The notes under the pieces are model-generated. The model was not told where the DNA came from. It did no database searches and saw only the letters and a program-made list of their open reading frames with translations. Positions 42,628-52,344 of a DNA stretch of 64,000 nucleotides are shown here, one piece after another. Source of the DNA: an uncultured Oscillospiraceae bacterium (lineage in GTDB: Bacteria > Bacillota > Clostridia > Oscillospirales > Oscillospiraceae). Where the stretch lies: NCBI GenBank assembly GCA_944386845.1, contig CALXCP010000003.1:16618-80617 (forward strand), read 5' to 3'. The translations under genes were made by a program, and so were the position numbers. Each line of letters starts with the position of its first letter. Positions within the stretch are counted from its first letter, which is position 1.

Positions 42628-44464
42628 CGCACACCCCTCCCTTCAGCAGCCGGTTGGCCCCGCAGCCGGAGCACTTGGTCCGGCAGTCCGGGGTGGTCTG
42701 GGATTCATAGCACCGCTCCCGCTCCCGCCACAGGAAGGCGGGGGTGACCATGGTGTCGACGCGGCACCAGGGGAACACCTCGTCCCGGGGCCGCTCCCGG
42801 TGGGCGTAGAAGTCCCCGTCCAGGCCGCAGGCCTCCAAGGCGTCGGTCCAGCGCCGGAGATCGAAGTATTCGCTCCAGGCGTCCATTTTCGCCCCGTGGC
42901 GCCAGGCGTGCTCCAGCACGTCGGCCAGCCGCCGGTCCCCCCGGGAGAACACGGCCTCCAGCCAGCTGGTCTCCGGGTCGTGCCAGTTGTAGGTGATGGA
43001 CTTGTCCCGCTTCAGCTCGTCCCGGAGCAGGTCCACCCGGCGCTGGTACTCCTCCCGGGTGATCTGGGCCTCCCACTGGAAGGCGGTGTGCGCCTTGGGG
43101 ACGAACCAGGAGGTGGACACGGTGATCCGCACCCCCCGGGCCTTGTTGGGGGTACACTCCTTCCAGGCGAAGTACACCTTCCGGGCCAGGTCGGCGATGC
43201 CCCGCACGTCGTCGTCGGTCTCGGTGGGCAGGCCCAGCATGAAGTAGAGCTTCACCCCGTTCCAGCCGCCCGAGAAGGCGGTGCGGCAGGATTGGAGCAG
43301 GTCCTCCTCCCGCAGATTCTTGTTGATGGCGTCCCGCAGCCGCTGGGTGCCCGCCTCGGGGGCGAAGGTGAGCCCCCCCTTGCGCACCCGCTGCAGCCGC
43401 TCCATCAGGTTCATGGAGAAGGTGTCCGCCCGCAGGGAGGGCAGGGACAGCCCGATGTCCCGGGGGGCGCAGTAGTCCAGCAGGTCGTCGCACAGCTCCA
43501 GCAGACAGGGGTAGTCGGTGGAGGACAGGGAGGACAGGGTCATCTCCTGATAGCCCGAGTCCTCACAGGCGGCCTTGCCGTACTCCGCCAGCAGCTTGGG
43601 GTCCCGGTTGCGCACGGGACGGTAGGTGTACCCCGCCTGACAGAACCGGCAGCCCCGGATGCACCCCCGGAACAGCTCCAGCATCACCCGGTCGTGGACG
43701 ATCTCGGTGGAGGGGATGATGGTCTTCACCGGAAAGTAGCTGTGGTCGAAGTCCTCCACGATGCGCTTGCGCACCGTCTCAGGGGCGCCGCTCCCCTCCC
43801 TGACCCGCATCTCGGCCAGGGTGCCGTCCTCCTTGTAAACGGGCTCGTAGAAGGCGGGGACGTAGATGCCCTCGATCTTGGCGGCCGCCCGCAGGAACTC
43901 TTCCTTGGTCCACCCCTCGTCCCGGGCCTGCCGGTAGAGGCAGATGTACTCCGGGGTGACCTCCTCCCCCTCTCCCAGGACGAACAGGTCGATGAAGGGG
44001 GCCAGGGGCTCCGGATCATAGCAGCAGGTACCCCCCGCCACCACCAGGGGGGTGAGTTCGGGCCGGTCGGCCGACCGCAGGGGAATCCCCGCCAGGTCCA
44101 GCATGTTCAGCACGTTGGAGTAGGCCATCTCGTACCCGAGGGAGAAGCCGATGATGTCAAAGCCGGCGATGGGGTCGCCGCTCTCCAGACCGTAGAGGGG
44201 CAAGCCCTCCCGGCGCATGGCCTCCTCCATGTCCCCCCAGGGGGCGAAGACGCGCTCGCACCACACGCCGTCCATCCCGTTGATCACCCCGTAGAGGATC
44301 CGCATGCCCAGATTGGACATGCCGATCTCATAGGTGTCGGGAAAGCAGAAGGCATATCTCGTGTCCACCTGCTCTCGGGACTTCACCACCGCCCCGTACT
44401 CCCCGCCGGTGTAGCGGGCGGGCTTCTGTACGCTGAGCAGGATCTTTTCCAGCCGTCGGTCCAT
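42620..44464 (-). CDS. B12-binding-domain radical SAM protein, TIGR03960 family
   Basis: 614 residues. N-terminal region (~1-200) of B12-binding type without clear cobalamin His motif by eye, followed by the radical-SAM core with C-x3-C-x2-C in CIRGCRFCQAGY (~264). SLPSLRADTFSMNLMERL and LTFAPEAGTQRLRDAINK are family hallmarks. The C-terminus has CRTKCSGCGANRL, a second cysteine cluster (CSGC) perhaps for metal binding. Found in the spoIVFA-spoIVFB-TIGR03960-TIGR03936 order common in clostridia. Function unknown. Confidence 0.93.
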   Translation of the reverse strand: MDRRLEKILLSVQKPARYTGGEYGAVVKSREQVDTRYAFCFPDTYEIGMSNLGMRILYGVINGMDGVWCERVFAPWGDMEEAMRREGLPLYGLESGDPIAGFDIIGFSLGYEMAYSNVLNMLDLAGIPLRSADRPELTPLVVAGGTCCYDPEPLAPFIDLFVLGEGEEVTPEYICLYRQARDEGWTKEEFLRAAAKIEGIYVPAFYEPVYKEDGTLAEMRVREGSGAPETVRKRIVEDFDHSYFPVKTIIPSTEIVHDRVMLELFRGCIRGCRFCQAGYTYRPVRNRDPKLLAEYGKAACEDSGYQEMTLSSLSSTDYPCLLELCDDLLDYCAPRDIGLSLPSLRADTFSMNLMERLQRVRKGGLTFAPEAGTQRLRDAINKNLREEDLLQSCRTAFSGGWNGVKLYFMLGLPTETDDDVRGIADLARKVYFAWKECTPNKARGVRITVSTSWFVPKAHTAFQWEAQITREEYQRRVDLLRDELKRDKSITYNWHDPETSWLEAVFSRGDRRLADVLEHAWRHGAKMDAWSEYFDLRRWTDALEACGLDGDFYAHRERPRDEVFPWCRVDTMVTPAFLWRERERCYESQTTPDCRTKCSGCGANRLLKGGVCDG

Positions 44465-44480
44465 ACCGCGCCTCCTCGGA

Positions 44481-45095
44481 TCAGTCGTTATGACCCATTG
44501 TAACGGTTCTCCCGCCGGTTGGCAACCCCTTTCTTCTCCCCCGGACCGCCGCCGCCAGCCACAGGGCGGCGGCCAGCAGGGTGAAGTTGTACCCGCTCCG
44601 CCACAGCAGCACCGCCCCCGCCGCCCCGGCCAGGGCGACGCAGACCGCCGCCAGCCGCCGGCAGACCGTTTGGGCCCGCTCCTCCCCCAGAGGGGAGGCC
44701 AGCAGGAAGTACACCAGCCGCCCCCCGTCCAGGGGCCAGATGGGGAGCAGGTTGAACAGCCCCAGGATCAGGCTGCCCCCCGCCAGGGCCGGCATCGGGC
44801 CCGCGCAGGCCGCCGCCAGCAGCAGATTGGCCCCCGGCCCGGCCAGCACCGACATGGCCTCCCGGGGGTAGGACAGCCGGCACATCCCCCGCAGGCGGAT
44901 CTCCGCCCCGGTGAGGGTGACCCGCACCTGGTCCACCGCTCCGCCCAGCAGCTTCAGCGCCAGCAGGTGCCCTCCCTCGTGGACGGCGCAGGCCGTCAGG
45001 GAGAGGGGGAACAGTCCCTGATCGTCCAGATAGAAGAACAGGGCCAGAGTCACCAGCGCTCCGCCGCTGAGCTCCAGACGCCCGAGCCGGAGCAT
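44481..45095 (-). CDS. spoIVFB: SpoIVFB-like M50 intramembrane metalloprotease
   Basis: 204 residues, polytopic. Zinc motif HEGGH (H39, E40, H43) and the second metal site NLLPIWPLDGGR (D123) are intact. SpoIVFB in Bacillus cleaves pro-sigma-K. The assignment rests on size, motifs and location directly after an M23 protein and before the radical-SAM pair; similar M50 proteins outside sporulation exist, and no C-terminal CBS domain is present. Begins 1 bp after the M23 stop codon. Confidence 0.8.
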   Translation of the reverse strand: MLRLGRLELSGGALVTLALFFYLDDQGLFPLSLTACAVHEGGHLLALKLLGGAVDQVRVTLTGAEIRLRGMCRLSYPREAMSVLAGPGANLLLAAACAGPMPALAGGSLILGLFNLLPIWPLDGGRLVYFLLASPLGEERAQTVCRRLAAVCVALAGAAGAVLLWRSGYNFTLLAAALWLAAAVRGRRKGLPTGGRTVTMGHND

Positions 45096-45096
45096 C

Positions 45097-46074
45097 TCAG
45101 CTCTGCCAGAGATAGCGGGCGGGGTCCACTTTGACGCCCTCCACGCTGAGCTCGAAGTGGAGATGGCTTCCGGTGGCGTTTCCGGTGTCCCCCACGGCGG
45201 CCACCGGCTGCCCCGCCGCCACCGTGTCCCCCTTCTGGACCAGAAGGCTGTCACAGTGGGCGTAGAAGGACCGGATGCCATCCCCGTGGTCGATCTGGAA
45301 GTACAGGCCGTAGGTGGTGCTCTCCCCGGTGTATTCCACCGTCCCGGCGGCAAAGGCGGCGATTGGGGTCCCCTTTTCGGCGGCGATGTCCAGCCCCTTG
45401 TGAAATGCCTCCTCTCCGTACACCGGGTGCTCCCGGTAGCCGAAGGGCGAGGTCACCGTCCCCTGCAGGGGGTCTGTCCAGCTCAGCGTCCCCAGGGACA
45501 GGGTGTCCAGGGTGCACCCCTCCGGGGGCGGCTGCCCGCCGTCGTCCACAGACTCCACCACCGCCCCCACAGGCAGCGGGGCGGCAGAGCTCTCCTCCGG
45601 GGCGGGTCCCGCCGGCTCCTCCTCCCCGGCGTCGCCGGACGGCACGGGCTCCACCCACAGCCGGCGGCAGGCCATCTCATACCCTGTGGGACCGGTGGCC
45701 AGGAAGCGCCGCTCCGCCTGGAGCACGGGCTCCGTCCCCTCGGGCAGGTCCGTCCCGGGGTCCTCCGCCCCGAACACCTGGGCGCAGAAGGCCCCCACCG
45801 CCTCTAGCACCGGCTCCTCCCCCGTCAGCGCCTCCCCGAGGCTGGCAAAGGCCTCCCGGAAGTCCACGCTCCGGGTGAGCACCTCCCCCAGCCTGTCCCG
45901 GAGCAGGTCGGTCTGCTGGGGAAATACCCCGCGGCCCAGGAACACCGTGAAGAACACCGCCAGACTCACCCCCAGCTGGATGAGCCGCCGCCGCTCGTTG
46001 GTCCCCAGCCGGGGCCTCCGGACCGCCGGCCGCCTGTGCCGGGTGGCCGGGCCCTGTCCCCTTTTTCGCATCAT
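45097..46074 (-). CDS. spoIVFA: SpoIVFA-like / M23 LytM-domain membrane protein
   Basis: 325 residues: a basic N-terminus, one membrane segment (LIQLGVSLAVFFTVFLGRGVF, ~31-51), a variable extracytoplasmic region rich in Glu/Pro, and an M23 (LytM) domain (~200-320). In this domain FHKGLDIA (~225-230) and HLHFEL (~300) retain the zinc-ligand residues; B. subtilis SpoIVFA has a LytM-type fold used as a scaffold. Its partner is the M50 protease after it, so a SpoIVFA-like regulator is the likeliest role; a peptidoglycan hydrolase remains possible. Confidence 0.78.
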   Translation of the reverse strand: MMRKRGQGPATRHRRPAVRRPRLGTNERRRLIQLGVSLAVFFTVFLGRGVFPQQTDLLRDRLGEVLTRSVDFREAFASLGEALTGEEPVLEAVGAFCAQVFGAEDPGTDLPEGTEPVLQAERRFLATGPTGYEMACRRLWVEPVPSGDAGEEEPAGPAPEESSAAPLPVGAVVESVDDGGQPPPEGCTLDTLSLGTLSWTDPLQGTVTSPFGYREHPVYGEEAFHKGLDIAAEKGTPIAAFAAGTVEYTGESTTYGLYFQIDHGDGIRSFYAHCDSLLVQKGDTVAAGQPVAAVGDTGNATGSHLHFELSVEGVKVDPARYLWQS

Positions 46075-46149
46075 GTCCGCCGCCCCCTTCGTTCGCTGCC
46101 CTCCATTGTATTCGGACGGGCCGGCGGGTATGCGCCGGGAAACGGCGGC

Positions 46150-46178
46150 GCGGCGGACCGCGCATTGCGGTCCGCCGC
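46150..46178 (-). terminator. Perfect 12-bp hairpin after sbcC
   Basis: GCGGCGGACCGC pairs perfectly with GCGGTCCGCCGC over a 5-base loop, 22 bp past the sbcC stop on the minus strand. The following GCCGTTTCCC is a weak U-tract. Likely a terminator between sbcC and the M23 gene. Confidence 0.55.
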
Positions 46179-46199
46179 GTCCGTTCGCCTTGTCCTATG

Positions 46200-49100
46200 T
46201 CACACCACGATCTCCGCCCGGCTGCCCCCGAGACGGTCCTTGGTGACGACTATCTGCCTGTCGATGCGCTCCTTCAGCTCGGCCACATGGGAGATGATGC
46301 CCACCAGCCGCCGCCCCTCCGTCAGCCCGGTGAGGGCCCGGACGGCCTGCTCCAGGGCGTCCCCGTCCAGGGAGCCGAAGCCCTCGTCCACGAACATGGT
46401 GTCCAGCCGGATTCCTCCGGCGGCCGACTGGATCTCGTCGGACAGGCCCAGGGCCAGGGAGAGGGACGCCTGGAAGGACTCGCCCCCGGAAAGGGTGCGC
46501 ACGCTGCGGCGGCTGCCGTTGTAGTGGTCCACCACCTCCAGCTCCAGGCCGCTCTGGCTGCGGTTGTTGTCCGCCGCCGTCCGGCGCTCCAGCTCGTACT
46601 GTCCCCCGGTCATCACCATGAGCCGGGTGTTGGCCCGGCGAAGGATGCGGTCAAAGAAGGTCATCTGCACATAGGTCTCCAGCGCCACCTTCTCCTGCCC
46701 GGGCAGATTGCCGTTGACGGTGTTGGACAGGGTGCGCACCCACCGCCATCGGCGCTCCAGCCCGGCCAGCTCCGCCCGCCGTTCCGCGAGCTTTTCCAGG
46801 GCGGTCTCGTTGGCGGCGCGCCGGGCGTGGACCTCCCGCCCCGCCTTCTCCAGCCCGGCCCGCCGGGCGGACAGCTCCTCCCGTTGGGCCCGCAGGGCGG
46901 GCAGGTCGGCCTCCTCCCCCGCCTCCAGCAGCCGGGCCAGCTGCTCCACGGCGGACCGGGCCTCGGTGAGCCGGTCCCGGCTCTCCCGGCAGGCCTCCTC
47001 CGCCTGCCGGACGGCCTCGTCCAGCCGCTGCCGCTCTTCCGTCAGCATCTCCTTCCGGGTCAGCGCGGCGCTCAGGTCCGGGTCGTCCAGGCCGGCCGAC
47101 AGGCGTTCCAGCCGGGCGGAAAGCTCCTCCCGGCGGCTCTCCGCGGCGGCCAGCCCCTCCCGGGCGGCGGCCAGCCGGGCCTCCGTCTCCCGGAGCGCCG
47201 TCTCGCCGGCAGGAATGGCGGCGGCCAGCTCCTCCCGGCGGCGGATCTTCTCCTCCGCCTGCCCCAGCGACTCATCCAAGGCGGCCAGCTGCTTGTCCCC
47301 CGCCGTCAAGCCTGCCCGGACAGAGGGCTCGGTCTTTTCCAGCGGAAGTCCCTTCAGGTCGTCGGGCAGCTGGGCAGTCAGGGCGCTCCCATGGCTCTCC
47401 CGGGCGGCCCGAAGGGCGCTCAGCTCCTCCCGGGCCTGGCTCTCCGCCGTTCTGAGGGCGTCCTCCTCCTGCTCCAGCCGTTTCACGGCCGCCCGGCGCT
47501 CCTCCGCCCGGCGCTCCAGCTCCTCCCGGTGGACGAGCTGGGCCTCGGCGTCCCGGAGCTCTTCGGCCACGCCGGCCAGGGCAGCCTCCGTCTCCGCCAC
47601 GGCGGCGGCCAGCTGCTCCTCCGCCCGGTCCAGGTCCGGGGCGTCCAGCAGGGCAGACATCCGGCCCAGCAGCTGGCTCCCCTTCTCCTCCGCCTTTCCC
47701 CTGAGGGCGCTGGCCGCCCGGCTCTTCTCCTCTGCCTCCGCCCGGGCGGCCTCGCAGGCGGCCCGGGCGGCGTCCCGCTCCCCCTCGGTGGGGGCACCGG
47801 CGGCGGGAGCAGCCGGCGCGGGATGGTGGACCGACCCGCACACCGGGCAGGGCTCCCCCTCCCGCAGGTCCCGGGCCAGCAGGCCCGCCTGCCCGTCCAG
47901 GAAGGCCCGGTCCAGCAGCCGGTAGGTCCGGTCCGCCGTCTCGGCGGCGGCCGCCGCCGCCCGGTAGGCCTCCTGGGCCGGGGACAGCAGGGCGGCCTGG
48001 TCCGCCCACTCCCGCCGCAGGCGCTCCAGCTCCCGCAGCGCCTCCCGGCGCTCCCTTCCGGCGGTCTGCCGGGCCAGCAGCTGCTCCTTCTTCGCCTCCA
48101 GCCCGCCGGCGGCCCGGAGCGTCTCCTCGTCGGCCCGGAGCGCCTCGCCCTCCTGCTCCAGCGCCCCGGCGACCTCCTCCCGGCGGGCCGTCACCGTGGC
48201 CAGCTGGCTCTCACCCGCCCGGATGGCGGCCCCCTCCCGCTTCCAGGCCTCCAGCCCGGCCAGCAGGGAGCGCAGCCCGGCCAGGTCGCGTTCGGTCTCC
48301 GCCCGCTCCCGGAGCAGGCGCTCCCGGTGGGCTCCGGCGTTCTCCAGCTCCTCCGCCTCCCGGCGCAGGGCGGCCAGAGACTCCCGCCGGGCCGCGATGT
48401 CGGCGTCCAGCTGGTCCCGGCGGCGCTTCAGCTCCGCCGTCTCGCCGTCCAGGGCGGCCAGCTGACTTGCCCCTTCCGCCCGCTCCCGGTGGCGGGGCAG
48501 CTGGCTCTCGATGGCAGAGAGGGCCCGGTCCAGCTCCTCCCGCCGGGGACCGGTCTCCCGGGCGGCGGCCAGGGCGGCCTCCCGCTCCTCCAGCTCCGCC
48601 TGTCTTTGAGCCGCCTGACCGCTGGCCTGCTCCCACTGCCTCCGGGTCCGCTCCTGCTCCTCCCCCCGGCCCAGCTGCCCGTCGACCCGGGAGAGCGCCC
48701 GGTCCGCCTCCGTTAGGGCGGCGGCCTGTTCCCCCTCCCGGCGGGCGTCCTCGTCGATGAGCCGGCGGAGCAGCTCCTCCGCCTCGTCGGTGGGCAGCTC
48801 CCCCCGCCGGGCCCGGTCCGCCTGTTCTGAGAGCGGGTGGTCCCCCGGACACTGTATCCCCGCCAGATACTGGTCCGCGCTGGCCCGGGCGGCCTGTACC
48901 CTGTCCCGAAGCCTGCCCGACTCCTCCTTCATCCGCTCCTGGAACACCATGTAATACCGGGTGCGGAAGATTTCCCGGAAGATCTCCTGCCGGGTCCGGG
49001 TGTCGGCCAGCAGCAGCTTTCGGAAGTCCCCCTGGGCGATCATGGCAATCTGGGCGAACTGCTCCCGGTCCAGCCCGATGATGTCGGTGACCGCCGCGGT

Positions 49101-49493
49101 CACCTCCCGGGCTCTGGTCACCACCGACCCGTCGGGCCGATGGAGCTCCGCGTCCGCCCGCTGAAGGGTGGTGCCGCCCCCCCGCTTGGCGGGGCGCTCA
49201 TACTCCGGGTTGCGGCGGACGGTGTACTCCGCCCCGTTGTAGGAGAAGGTGAGCTCCACCCAGGTGGGGGTATCAGGGGCGGCGTATTTGGAGCGGAGCA
49301 TGGCGGGCTCCCGGCTGTCGCCGCTGGCCTCGCCGTACAGGGCGAAGGCGATGGCGTCAAAGATGGTGGTCTTGCCCGCCCCGGTGTCCCCGGTGATGAG
49401 GTAGAGCCCCTGCTCCCCCAGCCGGGACAACTCCAGGGTCACCTCGCCGGCGTAGGGACCGAAGGCGGACATGGTCAGCTTCAGCGGTCTCAT
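46200..49493 (-). CDS. sbcC: Exonuclease SbcCD subunit C (SMC-like ATPase)
   Basis: 1,097 residues. N-terminal Walker A GDTGAGKTT (~35-43), two long coiled-coil arms rich in Glu, Arg, Ala, Leu (~200-500 and ~600-870), the zinc hook CPVC at about 547, and a C-terminal ABC signature TLSGGESFQASLSLALGLSD with Walker B LDTMFVDEGFGSLD. With SbcD it forms the Mre11-Rad50-type nuclease that opens DNA hairpins and ends. Overlaps sbcD by 4 bp. Confidence 0.97.
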   Translation of the reverse strand: MRPLKLTMSAFGPYAGEVTLELSRLGEQGLYLITGDTGAGKTTIFDAIAFALYGEASGDSREPAMLRSKYAAPDTPTWVELTFSYNGAEYTVRRNPEYERPAKRGGGTTLQRADAELHRPDGSVVTRAREVTAAVTDIIGLDREQFAQIAMIAQGDFRKLLLADTRTRQEIFREIFRTRYYMVFQERMKEESGRLRDRVQAARASADQYLAGIQCPGDHPLSEQADRARRGELPTDEAEELLRRLIDEDARREGEQAAALTEADRALSRVDGQLGRGEEQERTRRQWEQASGQAAQRQAELEEREAALAAARETGPRREELDRALSAIESQLPRHRERAEGASQLAALDGETAELKRRRDQLDADIAARRESLAALRREAEELENAGAHRERLLRERAETERDLAGLRSLLAGLEAWKREGAAIRAGESQLATVTARREEVAGALEQEGEALRADEETLRAAGGLEAKKEQLLARQTAGRERREALRELERLRREWADQAALLSPAQEAYRAAAAAAETADRTYRLLDRAFLDGQAGLLARDLREGEPCPVCGSVHHPAPAAPAAGAPTEGERDAARAACEAARAEAEEKSRAASALRGKAEEKGSQLLGRMSALLDAPDLDRAEEQLAAAVAETEAALAGVAEELRDAEAQLVHREELERRAEERRAAVKRLEQEEDALRTAESQAREELSALRAARESHGSALTAQLPDDLKGLPLEKTEPSVRAGLTAGDKQLAALDESLGQAEEKIRRREELAAAIPAGETALRETEARLAAAREGLAAAESRREELSARLERLSAGLDDPDLSAALTRKEMLTEERQRLDEAVRQAEEACRESRDRLTEARSAVEQLARLLEAGEEADLPALRAQREELSARRAGLEKAGREVHARRAANETALEKLAERRAELAGLERRWRWVRTLSNTVNGNLPGQEKVALETYVQMTFFDRILRRANTRLMVMTGGQYELERRTAADNNRSQSGLELEVVDHYNGSRRSVRTLSGGESFQASLSLALGLSDEIQSAAGGIRLDTMFVDEGFGSLDGDALEQAVRALTGLTEGRRLVGIISHVAELKERIDRQIVVTKDRLGGSRAEIVV

Positions 49494-50629
49494 CTCTCAT
49501 CCCCCCAGATCTCTTCCATCAGCCCTTTGGCGAAGGCGCGCTGCTCCTCCCCCATGCTCTGGCCGTTCTGGGCCAGGTAGAACTCCTCCAGCAGCTCCAG
49601 CGGCGTCTTCTCCTCCACCCGCTCCGCCCCGGACTCCACCCCCGCGGCCCGGGTGCGGCTGTTGTCGTAGTCCAGCCGCATGAGATAGGGGTAGATGACC
49701 CGCAGCCGGGCGGCGGCGTCGGGTATGTCCTCCTCATCGGTGAGGGTGACCCGGAGATAGCACTCGGGCAGGCCGCTGTCCTGGTAGAAGCCCCGGAAGG
49801 TGAGCTGGTCGTAGCTGCCCCGCACCTCCCGCATCTCCCGCAGGGGGACAAGGGGGACGGTGCGCACCGTCACGCTCCCCTTCTCCCCCAGCTCCACCAC
49901 CGTCACCGATTTGCGGTGGCCCACCTCGGAGAAGGAGTATTTCAGCGGGGTGCCGCAGTAGCGCACCGTGTCCCGCCCCACCCGCTGGGGGCCGTGGAGA
50001 TGGCCCAGGGCCACGTAGTCGAAGGAGTCGAACACCGCCGCGTCCACCCCCTCCGTGCCCCCCACGGAGACCTCCTCCGACTCGCACCGCTCCGCCCCCA
50101 GCACCAGCTGGTGGGCCACCAGCACGTTCCGGGCCGCCGGGTCCGCCCCCATGGCGGCCACCGCGGCGGCCACGGCGGAGCTGTCGTCCCGGATGTCGGC
50201 CTCCGGGAACCAGCGCCGGACCTGGGCGGGGCGCAGGAAGGGCAGCAGGTAGAGATACACCGGCCCGTGTCCGTCGGTGAGGACCACCGGCTCGGTCTCT
50301 CCCCGGTAGGCCGGGGCGATGTGGACGCCGCTGCCCTCCATGAGCCGGCCGCCGAAGGACATGCGCTCCGGGGAGTCGTGGTTGCCGCTGACGGCGAACA
50401 CCCGGGTCCCCGTCTCCGCCAGGGCGACCAGGAACTCGTCCAGCAGGGCCACCGCCTCGGCGGGGGGCACCGGCTTGTCGTACAGGTCGCCGGCCAGCAG
50501 CACCCCGTCGGGGGCCTCGGCCCGGACGATGTCCAGGATCTGTCTCAGGATGTACCGCTGGTCCTCCAGCATGGAGAACTCGTTGACCCGCTTGCCCAGG
50601 TGCAGGTCAGAGAGGTGGATGAGCTTCAT
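49490..50629 (-). CDS. sbcD: Exonuclease SbcCD subunit D (Mre11-like nuclease)
   Basis: 379-residue calcineurin-fold nuclease. N-terminus MKLIHLSDLHLGK (metal ligands D8, H10), LLAGDLYD, VSGNHDSPERM and YVALGHLHGPQ complete the five metal motifs. The C-terminal cap region (~270-370) is present. Promoter not obvious. The partner sbcC starts within its stop. Confidence 0.97.
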   Translation of the reverse strand: MKLIHLSDLHLGKRVNEFSMLEDQRYILRQILDIVRAEAPDGVLLAGDLYDKPVPPAEAVALLDEFLVALAETGTRVFAVSGNHDSPERMSFGGRLMEGSGVHIAPAYRGETEPVVLTDGHGPVYLYLLPFLRPAQVRRWFPEADIRDDSSAVAAAVAAMGADPAARNVLVAHQLVLGAERCESEEVSVGGTEGVDAAVFDSFDYVALGHLHGPQRVGRDTVRYCGTPLKYSFSEVGHRKSVTVVELGEKGSVTVRTVPLVPLREMREVRGSYDQLTFRGFYQDSGLPECYLRVTLTDEEDIPDAAARLRVIYPYLMRLDYDNSRTRAAGVESGAERVEEKTPLELLEEFYLAQNGQSMGEEQRAFAKGLMEEIWGDER

Positions 50630-50728
50630 GGCGGCTCCTTTCCCGCGGCAAAGCGCGGACGGCTTCTCTCTGCTGTTCTCGTGAAAAGTCGGCGGGAATC
50701 GGCTCCCCGCCGTGCCTTCGGTCTACTT

Positions 50729-52312
50729 TCACACGCCCCGCGCCACCGCCTCGGCCACCCGGATGCCGTCCACGGCGGCGGAGAGGATGCCGCCGGCGTA
50801 GCCCGCCCCCTCGCCGCAGGGGTAGAGGCCCCGGAGGGCGGACTGGTACGTCTCATCCCGGAGGATGCGCACCGGAGAGGACGAGCGGCTCTCCACCCCG
50901 GTGAGGACGGCGTCGGCTCGGGCAAAGCCCCGGAGCTTCCGGTCCAGCACCGGGAGGGCCAGCCGCAGGGTCTCGGCCACATAGGGGGGCAGGCAGCCGT
51001 CCAGCTCCGTCCAGGTCACCCCGGGGCGGAAGGTGGGCTGGATGCTCCCCGGCCCCCGGGAGGGTCGGCCCGTTAGGAAGTCCCCCGCCAGCTGGGCGGG
51101 AGCCGCGCCGGTGCGCCCCCCCGCCGCATAGGCGGCCCGCTCCAGCTCCTCCTGCCACGCCACCCCGGCCAGGGGGGAGGGGCCGCCGAAGTCGCCGGGG
51201 TTCACCCCCACCAGAAAGCCTCCGTTGATGTTCCGCCCGTCCCGGGCCCGGAGGCTCATGCCGTTGGTGACCGCCTGCTCCGGCCCGGAGGCGGCGGCCA
51301 CCACCTGCCCGCCGGGGCAGACGCAGAAGGAGAAGGCCGACCGCCCGTTGGGCAGGTGGCAGCTGAGCTTGTAGTCCGCCGGGGGCAGCCGCTCCCACGC
51401 CGGGCCGTACTGGGCCAGGCCCACGTCGGCCTGGAGGTGCTCGATACGCACCCCCACGGCGAAGGGCTTGGCCGCCATGGGCACCCCGGTCTCGTACAGC
51501 ATCCGGAAGGTGTCCCGGGCGGAGTGGCCCGGGGCCAGCACCAGGGCGTCGCAGGGCAGCTCCTCCCGCCCGCCGGGCCCGGTGACCGTGACGCCGGTCA
51601 GCCGGCCCTCCGACACCCGCAGGCCGTCCAGCCGGGTGCGGAAGCGCACGTCGCAGCCGAGGGCGATCAGCTCCCGCCGCAGGGCGGCCACCACCCGGCG
51701 CAGCAGGTCGGTGCCGATGTGGGGCCGGTGGGACCAGCGCACGTCCTCGGGGGCCCCGGCGGCGATGAGGGTATCCACCACGGCGGAGATGCGGGGGTCA
51801 TGGGTGCCGGTGGTGAGCTTTCCGTCGGAGAAAGTGCCCGCGCCTCCCTCGCCGAACTGGACGTTGGACTCGGGGTCCAGCGGCCCGCCGGCCCAGAAGC
51901 GCTCCACCGCCGCCGCCCGGGCCTCCACCGGCTCCCCCCGCTCCAGCACGATGCAGGGCAAGCCGTTCCGGGCCAGGAACAGGGCGGCGAACAGCCCCGC
52001 CGGTCCCATGCCCGCCACCACCGGGGGCAGGGCGGAGCGCCGGGCCACCCCGGGGAAGGCATAGGAGACGGGCTCGAACCGGGTGACGTTCTCCGACCCC
52101 GCCCGGCGCAGGACGGCCTCCTCGTCGGGGAGGGAGCAGGTGACGGTGCACACCAGGTGGATGTCCTGCTTTTTCCGGGCGTCGATGGACTGCCGGACCA
52201 GCCGGAAATCGGCCAGCTCCCCGGCGGGGACCCTCAGGACCCGGGCGGCCTTTCGGCGCAGGGCCTCCCCGTCCCCGTCCAGGGGCAGGGTGAGCTGAGA
52301 GATGCGGAGCAT
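50729..52312 (-). CDS. FAD-dependent protein (COG2509 family)
   Basis: 527 residues from an ATG with GAGGAGGG upstream. A ~90-residue N-terminal domain (LRISQLTLPLDGDGEALRRKAARVL) precedes the FAD fold with VVAGMGPAGLFAALFLARNG, FGEGGAGTFSDGKLTT and a C-terminal LYPCGEGAGYAGGILSAAVDG. This is the COG2509 type, usually called NAD(FAD)-utilising dehydrogenase, with no known reaction. It faces away from the riboflavin operon and has a ~130-nt structured leader of its own, so it may be controlled at RNA level. Confidence 0.88.
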   Translation of the reverse strand: MLRISQLTLPLDGDGEALRRKAARVLRVPAGELADFRLVRQSIDARKKQDIHLVCTVTCSLPDEEAVLRRAGSENVTRFEPVSYAFPGVARRSALPPVVAGMGPAGLFAALFLARNGLPCIVLERGEPVEARAAAVERFWAGGPLDPESNVQFGEGGAGTFSDGKLTTGTHDPRISAVVDTLIAAGAPEDVRWSHRPHIGTDLLRRVVAALRRELIALGCDVRFRTRLDGLRVSEGRLTGVTVTGPGGREELPCDALVLAPGHSARDTFRMLYETGVPMAAKPFAVGVRIEHLQADVGLAQYGPAWERLPPADYKLSCHLPNGRSAFSFCVCPGGQVVAAASGPEQAVTNGMSLRARDGRNINGGFLVGVNPGDFGGPSPLAGVAWQEELERAAYAAGGRTGAAPAQLAGDFLTGRPSRGPGSIQPTFRPGVTWTELDGCLPPYVAETLRLALPVLDRKLRGFARADAVLTGVESRSSSPVRILRDETYQSALRGLYPCGEGAGYAGGILSAAVDGIRVAEAVARGV

Positions 52313-52344
52313 GGCGTGCCCTCCTCTTCCGTCTTCACACATTT

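Noticed and set aside
45097..46074. Phage endolysin
   Set aside because: The M23 protein has a membrane anchor, no holin or phage genes nearby, and sits in a conserved chromosomal gene order.
46197..48716. An 839-residue open frame on the plus strand opposite sbcC
   Set aside because: Low-complexity Leu/Gln/Pro/Gly-rich shadow of the sbcC coiled coils; no ribosome-binding site or domain.
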